Source of the DNA: an uncultured Marinoscillum sp.
GTDB taxonomy: Bacteria > Bacteroidota > Bacteroidia > Cytophagales > MED-G16
Length of the DNA stretch: 56,390 bases
Direction: 5' to 3'
Assembly: GCA_902529805.1 (NCBI GenBank)
Contig: CABZXU010000010.1
Span: forward strand, 1-56,390
In this document: piece after piece, positions 46,772-55,500 of the stretch
Position numbering within the stretch: position 1 is the stretch's first letter
Layout: every line of letters starts with the position of its first letter
The notes under the pieces: generated by a model
What the model saw: only the letters and a program-made list of their open reading frames with translations
The model's database searches: none
Told to the model about the DNA's origin: nothing
Program-made: the position numbers and the translations under genes

Positions 46772-49138
46772 TTATGGTTTATAAATTGTTTTTGAATGAA
46801 TATGTTTATTAATTTCTTCTTTGCTAAACAAAAGTTTAAAATATTCATCATTAGCCCAGCTTTCATATAAATTATCATAAAAAATACTTTCAGGGTTTCC
46901 AGATTGACCAGGTGAATTTGAAGCTATGCTATTATCCCAATCTTTTGTATCTATAATTATTCTAAAAGTAGCACCAGATGATTGATTAAAATAATACCCG
47001 GTTGATCCTGGTGTAAACATATTACCAGATCTAGGATAGGTATTAAATTCTAAAATACTTTTTATTGAGTCGTTAACGACATCTTCTAAAGGGTGTTTTA
47101 TTTTAATATGTTTATAATCTTTTTGACCATAAACCCATTTGGTTTCTTCTTCACCAAATTTTTCTTTTAATTTTTTAATAGCAGACGATAAGGTTTCATT
47201 TAAAAATTTAGATTTTTCATTCTCATTAAATGATTTTAATTGTTTGATAATCGTATAAAGTTGAACGTAAAGAAGATTTGCAGCTTCAATTGGAATATAT
47301 TTTGAATAAAAATAACTCGAAATTTCTCTTTCCCATTGTATATATATTCCAGCTTCGTATGAATTTTTATCAAGTATATAATTCCAATTAGATAAAATAT
47401 TTTTAAAATAATTTAAATCCTCATTTATTTTTATACTATTTAATTCATTAATTAAAATTTCAGCTGGAATTGAATAATAGTCAACTTGTAAATCTTTCAT
47501 TTCATCCATAGTAAATTTTTTGTTTTCATTTAATATATTATTAATTCTATTTCCTCTATATGGATCTGACCATGTATAACCAATTGCATTCCAATACTCA
47601 TAATCATCAGGTGTAACATTTTCATTAGCTGTAGCTATAAATTGAGATTTAGGATTGTAAATATTTGGTTTATCAATTATTGGTAAATATTCATTCCACT
47701 CGTAATCTCCATTACCTAATACAGGAACCATTCCGCTATGATTGTTTCTTAATGGAATTATACCAACTGCTTGCCAACCTATGTTTCCATATTTATCAGC
47801 CCAAACCATATTTTCACCTGGAATATTGCTGTAATTACATGCATCCCTAAATTCTTCCCAGGTTTTAGCCTGGTCCATTCTCAAAGAGGCTAAATATGGA
47901 GATCCTCCTATTTCTAACCATCCACATTTTACTGCATAAGCTCTGTTGTCAATAGTATCAATTAATGTTACAGGGCCATGAATTGAATATTTAAGTTCAA
48001 CTTTTTTAGTTTCAGCATCTTTAACTTTAATATTTTCAACAATAGTCTCAAATTCTATCCATTTATTATTGTGCCAATACATATTTTTATTTTCCGGGTT
48101 CACATCATAGATATATAAATCTTCTGCATCCGTTCTAAAAACTGTTAATCCCCAAGCTCCATGTTCATTGTGTCCAATGGAAATACCAGGAATTTCAGGT
48201 TCTCCACCACCTATAACATTCCAATTCGGTGAAACTAAATGAGTAAGGTATCTTAAGGATGGGGCAGCAATAGATCTATGAGGATCATTAGCTAAAATAG
48301 GATATCCATTAAAAGATTTTTCCCCAGAAATAGCCCAATTGTTACTTCCTAAAGAATACTTTTCTACATTTATTTTATTATTGAAGTGATTGAATGAAGT
48401 TTTTTTATCATCATTTGTTCTATATATTTCTTTAATATGTTTTGAATTAAACTTTAAAGGTTTTCTATATGCTTTATATAATTTTAATATATCCTTTTTT
48501 AAATCATTTTTTGTAATCGATTTATCTAATTTTATTAATGGTTTTTTAGGGTGAAACCAAACTAACTCATTAACTTTATCTTCTCCAATTAAACTGACAG
48601 CACGTCCAATATTAAGCTCTTCTTCAATATTACCCAACAAACCTTGATGTCTTGAAATAACAACTTCTGGAGTCCAAAGTTTAGGTTTTATACCCAATAA
48701 TTTAAATTCTATAGGTAAAGCCTCAGAGTTTAAATTAATTTCATTTATATAGGTATTTACACCTTTTACATATGAATTAATGATTTCAAAACCATCATCA
48801 TGGTAATGATTTAGTTCATCAACAATATTTCCTCTAAATTTAAATAACCTAGTACCTATATCTCTTTCTAACTCTTCCTTACCAAAGACTTCTGATACTG
48901 TACCAGTAGCCTGTCTTCTCCATATTTCAAATTGAAACAATCTATCTTTAGCTGCCAAATAACCTTGCATAAAGAAAAGATCTTCTTGATTATTTGCATA
49001 TATATGGTTTATACCAAATTCATCTCTTATAACTTCCACCTCATCAATTAAATTTTCTAATTGAATACTTGAATTACAACTGAATAATAAAAGTAAAAGA
49101 AAAAAATAAATTAAGTTTTTAGAATTATTTGCATTCAT
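46772..49138 (-). CDS. Penicillin acylase family amidase, predicted lipoprotein
   Basis: This 788-residue Ntn-hydrolase precursor has a lipoprotein signal LLLFSC (Cys21). DEFGINHIYANNQEDLFFMQ and DRLFQFEIWRRQATG are typical of the alpha chain. The autocleavage site is Gly264-Ser265 in YSLGSNNWAISG, giving an N-terminal nucleophile Ser; ANDPHR and later NENVT are family segments. Members hydrolyse amide bonds of penicillins, acyl-homoserine lactones or other N-acyl compounds; specificity is unknown here. Its start overlaps the end of the PLP-lyase gene by 14 bases and it is followed by ggt after 2 bases. Confidence 0.94.
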   Translation of the reverse strand: MNANNSKNLIYFFLLLLLFSCNSSIQLENLIDEVEVIRDEFGINHIYANNQEDLFFMQGYLAAKDRLFQFEIWRRQATGTVSEVFGKEELERDIGTRLFKFRGNIVDELNHYHDDGFEIINSYVKGVNTYINEINLNSEALPIEFKLLGIKPKLWTPEVVISRHQGLLGNIEEELNIGRAVSLIGEDKVNELVWFHPKKPLIKLDKSITKNDLKKDILKLYKAYRKPLKFNSKHIKEIYRTNDDKKTSFNHFNNKINVEKYSLGSNNWAISGEKSFNGYPILANDPHRSIAAPSLRYLTHLVSPNWNVIGGGEPEIPGISIGHNEHGAWGLTVFRTDAEDLYIYDVNPENKNMYWHNNKWIEFETIVENIKVKDAETKKVELKYSIHGPVTLIDTIDNRAYAVKCGWLEIGGSPYLASLRMDQAKTWEEFRDACNYSNIPGENMVWADKYGNIGWQAVGIIPLRNNHSGMVPVLGNGDYEWNEYLPIIDKPNIYNPKSQFIATANENVTPDDYEYWNAIGYTWSDPYRGNRINNILNENKKFTMDEMKDLQVDYYSIPAEILINELNSIKINEDLNYFKNILSNWNYILDKNSYEAGIYIQWEREISSYFYSKYIPIEAANLLYVQLYTIIKQLKSFNENEKSKFLNETLSSAIKKLKEKFGEEETKWVYGQKDYKHIKIKHPLEDVVNDSIKSILEFNTYPRSGNMFTPGSTGYYFNQSSGATFRIIIDTKDWDNSIASNSPGQSGNPESIFYDNLYESWANDEYFKLLFSKEEINKHIHSKTIYKP

Positions 49139-50375
49139 TTAAAGCATTTTTGATGTCATCTATTAAATCATCAGAATCTTCTAGACCAATTGATAGTCTA
49201 ACTAATGAATTTGTTATACCTATTCTATTTTTTGTTTTTTCATTAACATCAACATGTGTCATTGTCCCAGGATGACAAGCCAAGCTTTCAGTACCTCCTA
49301 AACTAACAGCAAGTTTAATAAGTTTTAAATTATCAAGAAACCTATAAGCATTGTCTAAATCACCTTTAACATAAATTGTTATCATGGCACCACCTGAACC
49401 ATATTGTTTTTTATATAGTTTATACTGTTTATTTGATTTATTTATTAATCCTAAATAATTAACTTTTTTAATTTTAGGATGTTTTTCTAGGAATTTGGCA
49501 ATTTTAAGTGCAGTTTCAGCTTCTTTTTCCATTCTTATTTTAAGAGTTTCTAGACTCCTTAATAGTAACCAACTAGTAAATGGACTTGATATATTTCCAA
49601 AAAATACTCTAGATGATTTAATTCTATCTATTACAGATTTTTTTCCTAATGCTGCTCCGGCGACAATATCACTATGTCCACCTAAGTATTTAGTAACTGA
49701 ATATAATACCACATCTGCTCCAAATTCTATTGGTTTAGACCAAATTGGCCCCATAAATGTATTGTCAATAAGTAATAATGCCTTATTTTTTTTAGTAGAT
49801 AGCTTTTTTGCTAAAAGTGCGCATTTTTCAATATCAATAATTTGATTTGTAGGATTGGCAGGACTTTCTATATATACTATATTAACATCAGTATTTCCAA
49901 ATTTCCTTTTCTTTTCTGATATGATTTTATCTAAAGAATCATTATCATCAAACTCCATGGAAGAAATATTATATTTAGGTAAAACATCTTTAATAAAATG
50001 ATTTGTGCCACCATATAGAGTAGAAGAATGTAAAATTAAACCTCCTGGATTTGATAATTCAAGAATTGATGTGGAAATAGCAGCCATTCCACTTTGAAAA
50101 AGGGCACAAGATTCTGCTTCATCCCATAATTTTAATCTTTCTTCAGCAATTTCTGCATTGGGATTATTTATTCTAGCATAAGATAAAGGTAAGTCTTCAG
50201 ATTTTTTCTTTTTTCTTAACCCATAGGCAACCTCAAAATAAGCTCTTCCTTCTTTTGAGTTTTTAAATACAAAAGTACTTGTTTGAAATAAAGGTGTCTT
50301 AGCTGCTCCTTCAGATAAATGAGGATCATAGCCATAGGACATCATTTCACTTTCCGGCTTATTCTTTTTTTTCAA
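49125..50375 (-). CDS. Trans-sulfuration PLP enzyme (methionine gamma-lyase / cystathionine gamma-synthase family)
   Basis: This 416-residue fold-type I enzyme has the PLP Lys in YSVTKYLGGHSDIVAGAA. SYARINNPNAEIAEERL, LFQSGMAAIST and LLIDNTFMGPIWSKPI are further signatures. GGTESLACHPGTMTH and SVGLEDS-like LSIGLEDSDDLIDDI close the protein. The N-terminus YGYDPHLSEGAAKTPLFQTS is typical of the branch often named methionine gamma-lyase or cystathionine gamma-synthase-like. An insertion with RKKKKSEDL near residue 55 is family specific. It heads the operon with the penicillin-acylase-type amidase, ggt and the HExxH lipoprotein. The exact reaction cannot be fixed from sequence. Confidence 0.9.
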   Translation of the reverse strand: MKKKNKPESEMMSYGYDPHLSEGAAKTPLFQTSTFVFKNSKEGRAYFEVAYGLRKKKKSEDLPLSYARINNPNAEIAEERLKLWDEAESCALFQSGMAAISTSILELSNPGGLILHSSTLYGGTNHFIKDVLPKYNISSMEFDDNDSLDKIISEKKRKFGNTDVNIVYIESPANPTNQIIDIEKCALLAKKLSTKKNKALLLIDNTFMGPIWSKPIEFGADVVLYSVTKYLGGHSDIVAGAALGKKSVIDRIKSSRVFFGNISSPFTSWLLLRSLETLKIRMEKEAETALKIAKFLEKHPKIKKVNYLGLINKSNKQYKLYKKQYGSGGAMITIYVKGDLDNAYRFLDNLKLIKLAVSLGGTESLACHPGTMTHVDVNEKTKNRIGITNSLVRLSIGLEDSDDLIDDIKNALNECK

Positions 50376-50393
50376 TTATTTAATATTAAAATA

Positions 50394-50966
50394 TTATCCC
50401 TTAAGTTTTCCTTTTTTCCAGTCTCCAGACATTTTGGTTCCATCAGGTGATGTTAATGTTCCTTGCCCGTGTGGTTTCCAATTTTTAAATTTCCCTTCAT
50501 ATATATTCCCATTTATATAAACCATCTTTCCTGAGCCATTTATAGCTCCATTATTAAATTGTCCAGTATATTCATCTCCAGTATTAAACTTCATTTTTCC
50601 TTTTCCATGAGGTTTACTAAACTGAAATTCTCCTTCATATACTCCACCATCAGAAAAAACTTGAGTTCCATTTCCATGTTTATAATTATCTTTCCATTCT
50701 CCTTCATATTTTTCACCATTTGAGGTTGTAAAAATGCCATAACCATTCCTTAGCCCTTCAACAAATTCTCCGTCATAAACACGGCCATCTTTAAAAGATA
50801 ATTTACCTTTTCCATGATAAAGTCCGTCTTTTAAATTTCCTTCATATTCTCCTTTATCTACATCTCCAATTACACCGCTAGATGCTTGATTCACAACATT
50901 AACTTGAGCTAAAACTAAATTCAAATTAAATAGTAATATTATATTTAAATAAAATAAATTTTTCAT
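50394..50966 (-). CDS. Secreted MORN-repeat protein
   Basis: This 190-residue protein has a signal peptide (about 1-20, ending LVLAQ). About seven MORN repeats follow, for example YEGNLKDGLYHGKG, YDGEFVEGLRNGYG, YEGEWKDNYKHGNG, YEGEFQFSKPHGKG, YTGQFNNGAINGSG and YEGKFKNWKPHGQG, with a final partial unit. MORN repeats form extended beta sheets that bind lipids or proteins. There is no fused enzyme domain. It lies 18 bases upstream of the PLP-lyase operon on the same strand and has a promoter candidate next to its ATG. Confidence 0.92.
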   Translation of the reverse strand: MKNLFYLNIILLFNLNLVLAQVNVVNQASSGVIGDVDKGEYEGNLKDGLYHGKGKLSFKDGRVYDGEFVEGLRNGYGIFTTSNGEKYEGEWKDNYKHGNGTQVFSDGGVYEGEFQFSKPHGKGKMKFNTGDEYTGQFNNGAINGSGKMVYINGNIYEGKFKNWKPHGQGTLTSPDGTKMSGDWKKGKLKG

Positions 50967-50971
50967 ATAAT

Positions 50972-51001
50972 TAAAGCTAATTATATAGTCTCATATTTCA
51001 A
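50972..51001 (-). promoter_or_regulatory. Candidate promoter of the MORN gene, probably leaderless
   Basis: On the minus strand TTG (51001-50999), 19 bases, then TAGCTTTA (50979-50972), a one-mismatch TAnnTTTG. The ATG at 50966 is 5 bases beyond, the same layout as the promoters at 43095 and 43900. Confidence 0.45.
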
Positions 51002-51054
51002 AAAATAGAAAGATTTAATATCTTAGTTAAATTAAAATCAAACATTTTATTTAT

Positions 51055-51432
51055 ATGAAACCTAAAATAGCTTTATTAATTATTGGATCTTTAATGATCT
51101 TGCAGTCAATAGGATTTTTATTTTTTGCTGATAGTCTTATTGAAGGTGTATTAAATGTTGGGGAAGAGGGAATGAAGGTGGGGGAGTTAATGCATAATGC
51201 AATTGCTCCTGCTTTTTTAATGATAGGATTGATGCTGATTTTTGCTAAAGATTTTGAGATTGAAAGTCAAAGAAAAATGTTGTTAGCAATGATAATTGGT
51301 TATATACCACTTTTTATTGTTCTTTATAATTTTTCATCATTAGAAATAATGAATTTTCATATAGCAACAATGATTCCTGATTTTTTAATTTTTACTTTAG
51401 CTTTATTTGCTTATCTAAAGCCAAAAAGCTAA
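51055..51432 (+). CDS. Four-helix membrane protein of unknown function
   Basis: This 125-residue protein has about four transmembrane helices (near residues 5-25, 48-66, 75-92 and 100-120). A short polar loop (EGVLNVGEEGMKVGELMHNA) follows the first helix. I see no known motif; the layout resembles small DUF-type membrane proteins of Bacteroidota. It is the only plus-strand gene between 42363 and 52599, divergent from the MORN gene and convergent with the Kazal gene. Function unknown. Confidence 0.65.
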   Translation: MKPKIALLIIGSLMILQSIGFLFFADSLIEGVLNVGEEGMKVGELMHNAIAPAFLMIGLMLIFAKDFEIESQRKMLLAMIIGYIPLFIVLYNFSSLEIMNFHIATMIPDFLIFTLALFAYLKPKS

Positions 51433-51449
51433 AGAATTTAATTGCAAGT

Positions 51450-51656
51450 TTAATTACAAGCGCCATTAGTATAATATGTAGCACCTGCTCTTTGGGCATA
51501 GCAAGAGTTAGAGTAAGTTACGTTATTACATCCACATACAGGATCATATTGTTCAGTGCATACTAAATTATCATTTTTGCTTTCTAAACATTCATGTTTA
51601 GTGCAAAAGCTAAAAAAGAAAGAAATTGGGATTAATAGTGTTAAAATATATTTCAT
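51450..51656 (-). CDS. Small secreted Kazal-type protease inhibitor domain protein
   Basis: This 68-residue protein has an N-terminal hydrophobic signal (about 1-18, ending FFSFC, possibly but not clearly a lipobox). Its mature part has the Kazal pattern: Cys24, then NLVC, TEQYDPVCGC, NNVTYSNSCYAQRAGA and a final GAC. That supplies the six cysteines and the TY-x-N-x-C core of Kazal inhibitors, which block serine proteases by presenting a rigid loop. It lies 18 bases downstream of the next minus-strand secreted gene. It may protect the cell from proteases of hosts, predators or neighbours; the target is unknown. Confidence 0.85.
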   Translation of the reverse strand: MKYILTLLIPISFFFSFCTKHECLESKNDNLVCTEQYDPVCGCNNVTYSNSCYAQRAGATYYTNGACN

Positions 51657-51674
51657 AATATAATTTATAAAATA

Positions 51675-52481
51675 TTATTCTCCTGGTAGCGGAGGCCCTG
51701 GTAGTGGCGGTGGATTACTACTTTTAGTGCCCTTATCCTTGAATAAAAAATAATACGCTCCATATACAATCCCTCCAACAAGCATTGGGATAATAACTTT
51801 TTTTGCTCCTCCACCTTTGATTCTTATATTCTGTTTAATAGAATCTTTTCCAAATTTATCTTTACTTATTTCAATGGTATATAATCCTTTTTCAAAATTT
51901 TTAAATATTATTCCAAAATATTGTAGTTCATTATTAATATTCGATGCAAAATTATCATAAGGAAGTGTAACAACTTCTCCAAAGCTATCTGTCATTCTTA
52001 ATTTATAATTAACAGAATTATTAGGTCCATAAAATATTATTGCTCTTTCCTTTTTTGACTTTGAAAAAACTAAGGTTGATCCTATTGGTATAATTGGAAT
52101 AAACTCAGGTATAATTTCTAGTTTAAATTCTAACGAAGAAATATTACCAAAAAATTCATTTAGTTCATTAATTTTTTTTACATCAATTGTAAATGATTGG
52201 TTATCTCCTGGTGATATGGTTTTTGGTATATTTTGATTATTTAAATTAAGTTTTTTAAAATTCTTTACATTGGTATTTTTTGAAACATATAAATTAAAAC
52301 TATACTTTTCTTTCGAACTATAATTGTTATTCCAACTATGATATCCTGTTAAATTATAATTGAAATTTAAGAGGTTTCTATCTCTAAAATCTTGCGAGAC
52401 ACCTAGAAACTCTATTTCTTGTGCATTTGAAAAGTAAAATATAATACTAAAAAAACATGTAAAAAAAACTCTTTTCATCAT
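51675..52481 (-). CDS. Secreted protein with C-terminal transmembrane helix and proline-rich tail
   Basis: This 268-residue protein has a signal peptide (about 1-20, ending FSNAQ). A beta-rich extracytoplasmic part (about 21-225) contains a strand-loop pattern NFEKGLYTIEISKDKFG that resembles a PEGA or carboxypeptidase-regulatory-like fold. One C-terminal helix (IIPMLVGGIVYGAYYFLF) and a short basic, then proline-rich tail (PPPLPGPPLPGE) follow. The tail would face the cytoplasm or the periplasm depending on topology. Family unknown. It starts with two adjacent ATG codons and is probably co-transcribed with the Kazal gene. Confidence 0.65.
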   Translation of the reverse strand: MMKRVFFTCFFSIIFYFSNAQEIEFLGVSQDFRDRNLLNFNYNLTGYHSWNNNYSSKEKYSFNLYVSKNTNVKNFKKLNLNNQNIPKTISPGDNQSFTIDVKKINELNEFFGNISSLEFKLEIIPEFIPIIPIGSTLVFSKSKKERAIIFYGPNNSVNYKLRMTDSFGEVVTLPYDNFASNINNELQYFGIIFKNFEKGLYTIEISKDKFGKDSIKQNIRIKGGGAKKVIIPMLVGGIVYGAYYFLFKDKGTKSSNPPPLPGPPLPGE

Positions 52482-52598
52482 AACAAAGTAAATAATATTT
52501 CTTAAAATAAAAGGATTATATAATGAAATAATGTAAAAAATTTATTTTAATAGGAGTTAAAAAATTGTATTTTTATCTACTTTTTCATTGTAGAGAAG

Positions 52599-55500
52599 AT
52601 GTATAAATCATTTAAATTTTATTTTTTTCTAATTCTATCTTTTTTTTTAATTGAATCTATTCATTCACAAGGCTACTCTAAAATAGGAGAAATTACTGGA
52701 GAAGGTTCTATTGATAATTTTGGTTATGCGGTTGCAATCAATGGTGATGGTACGATTATTGCCGTTGGTGCCATTAATAACGATAATCCTAATGGAGGGC
52801 TTTCAGGTCACGTGCGAGTGTATCAATATGCAAATAATACTTGGACGCAGCTTGGTCAAGATATTGATGGAGAGGCAGCTCAGGATCAAAGTGGCAATTC
52901 CGTTTCTCTTTCTAATGATGGAACCATTTTAGCCATTGGAGCTTCAAATAATAGCAGCAATGCAGCTAAGTCAGGACATGTTCGAGTGTATCAATATGCA
53001 AATAATACTTGGACACAATTAGGCTCTGATATAGATGGAGAAGAAGCAGATGATTTTTTTGGTTATGATGTATCACTTTCTGACGATGGAACCATCTTAG
53101 CTGTTGGTTCTCAATATGGACCTGAACGAATCTTTAAATATTCAAACAACAATTGGATACAATTAGGTCAAAAAATTTATGGAGAAGCTGTTGGTGATCA
53201 AAGTGGTACTTCTATTTCACTTTCGGGAGATGGAAATACTGTAGCTGTTGGTGCTCGACTTAGTGATGGAAATGGAACTAATTCAGGTCATGTAAGGGTC
53301 TATCAAAGAGTAATAAATACAACTATTGGTTATGGAACAAGGGGAACTGCAACATTTAAAACAGTAGATGGTGGGGTAACCTGGACAGAGGTTAATTATG
53401 ATGATTATATTAATTTAAGTTTTCCTACAGAAACTATTGGTTATGGAACAAGGGGAACTGCAACATTTAAAACAGTAGATGGTGGGGTAACCTGGACAGA
53501 GGTTAATACAGATGATTATATTAATTTAAGTTTTCCTACAGAAACTATTGGTTATGGAACAAGGGGAACTGCAACATTTAAAACAGTAGATGGTGGGGTA
53601 ACCTGGACAGAGGTTAATACAGATGATTATATTAATTTAAGTTTTCCTACAGAAACTATTGGTTATGGAACAAGGGGAACTGCAACATTTAAAACAGTGA
53701 ATGGTGGGGTAACCTGGACAGAGGTTAATACAGATGATTATATTAATTTAAGTTTTCCAACAGAATACTGGAAACAAATCGGTGATGACATTGATGGAGA
53801 GGTAGCAAATGATCTAAGTGGCAGGGATGTTTCATTGAATACTGATGGAACAATTTTGGCCATTGGTGCTGACGGTAACGATGGAAATGGAAATGCATCT
53901 GGTCATGTACGCGTTTATCAATATGCTAATAACTCTTGGACACAATTAGGTCAAGATATAGATGGAGAAGCAATTGGTGATCAAAGTGGCTTTTCAGTTT
54001 CACTTTCTAGTGATGGAAAAAAAGTAGCTATAGGCTCTCCACACCATACTAATTCTCTAAATGGTGATGGTCTTGTAAAAATTTATTCATATAATGGAAC
54101 TTCCTGGCAACAAAGTGCAGGAATGAATATAGTTAGTAATGGTGCTGCAGGTACTTATTCTGGTAATTCAGTAGCTTTAAGTGATAACGCTGAGAGAATC
54201 ATAATAGGTGCTAAAGGATCTGGAAATCAAAATTATAATGGGATAATAAGAGTTTATGAATATAATGGCCCGTCTGTTAAACTTTCTTCAACTAGCGGAG
54301 GAGCTACTGAAGGAATAAATGCTACTTACCAAATCAGAGCAAAGATAACCAATGCTCTTGCTCATATCCCAACATCAGTAGATTTGGTTTTAACATCTGG
54401 TGATGTGGCAGACATAGGAAATTATACAACTCAAACAATCACTTTTCCTGCCGGAAGCACACAAGAAGATACCGTAAACATAACCATCACAGATGATAAC
54501 GATATAGAGCCAGATGAAGATTTTGTTTTTACACTCCAAAACGTTGTAGGGTTTGGTGCATCTATAGGAAATAACGATACTCATACCCTTACAATAGATA
54601 GTGAAGATGCTTCGGGAAATTGGACACAATTAGGCTCTGATATAGATGGAGAATCAGCTGGCGATCATAGTGGTTGGTCTACTTCTTTTAATGATGATGG
54701 AACTATACTAGCTATTGGAGCTATACAAAATAATAATAATTCAGGGCATGTGCGCGTGCACAAATGGAATGGAAGTGCATGGACACAATTAGGTCAAGAT
54801 ATTGATGGATCGGGCACAGAAATGAGTGGGCATTCTATTTCACTTAATGGCGATGGAACAAAACTTGCTGTAGGCGTTCCTTATACTCAACAATATGGTG
54901 CAAACACCGGTGAAGTTCGTGTTTATGAGTATGCTAATAACACCTGGTCTAAACTAGGACAAGATATTGTTGGAGAGGCGTCTCAAGATGAAAGTGGTTT
55001 TTCTGTTTCACTTTCTAGTGACGGAACTATTGTTGCAATTGGTGCTAAAGGAAACGATGAAAATGGAATTGTTAATTCAGGACATGTAAGGGTATATAAG
55101 TATTCAAATAACAGCTGGTCTCAATTAGGTATGGATATTACTGCTGGAGAAAGTGATGGTGATGAAAGTGGCAGGTCTTTATCACTTTCTAGTGACGGAA
55201 CCATTGTTGCTATTGGTGCTCCAAAAAATGATGGAGGAGGTCATCAAGACGGAGGTCAAGTTCGTGTTTTTCAATACATTAACAATAACTGGGTTCAATT
55301 AGGTGATGATATTCATGGAGAATATCGTACAGATCAAAGTGGTTATTCTGTTTCACTTTCTAGTGATGGCATGAGAGTTGCAATTGGTGCTATTGGGAAT
55401 GATGCAACTGAAGCTAGTATAAATTCTGATTTAGGACATGTACGTGTATATCAATTTTCTAATAATAACTGGACACAGATTGGACAAGATATTGATGGGG

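Noticed and set aside
52711-52932. Short plus-strand frame inside the giant repeat gene, and similar frames at 54390-54629 (minus) and 55951-56133
   Set aside because: All sit within the long frame that begins at 52599, whose translation shows clear repeats and domains. The alternative products resemble nothing.
53322-53765. CRISPR-like or satellite array
   Set aside because: The 111-base units are directly adjacent with no unique spacers, keep one reading frame and encode a protein motif. They are coding tandem repeats.
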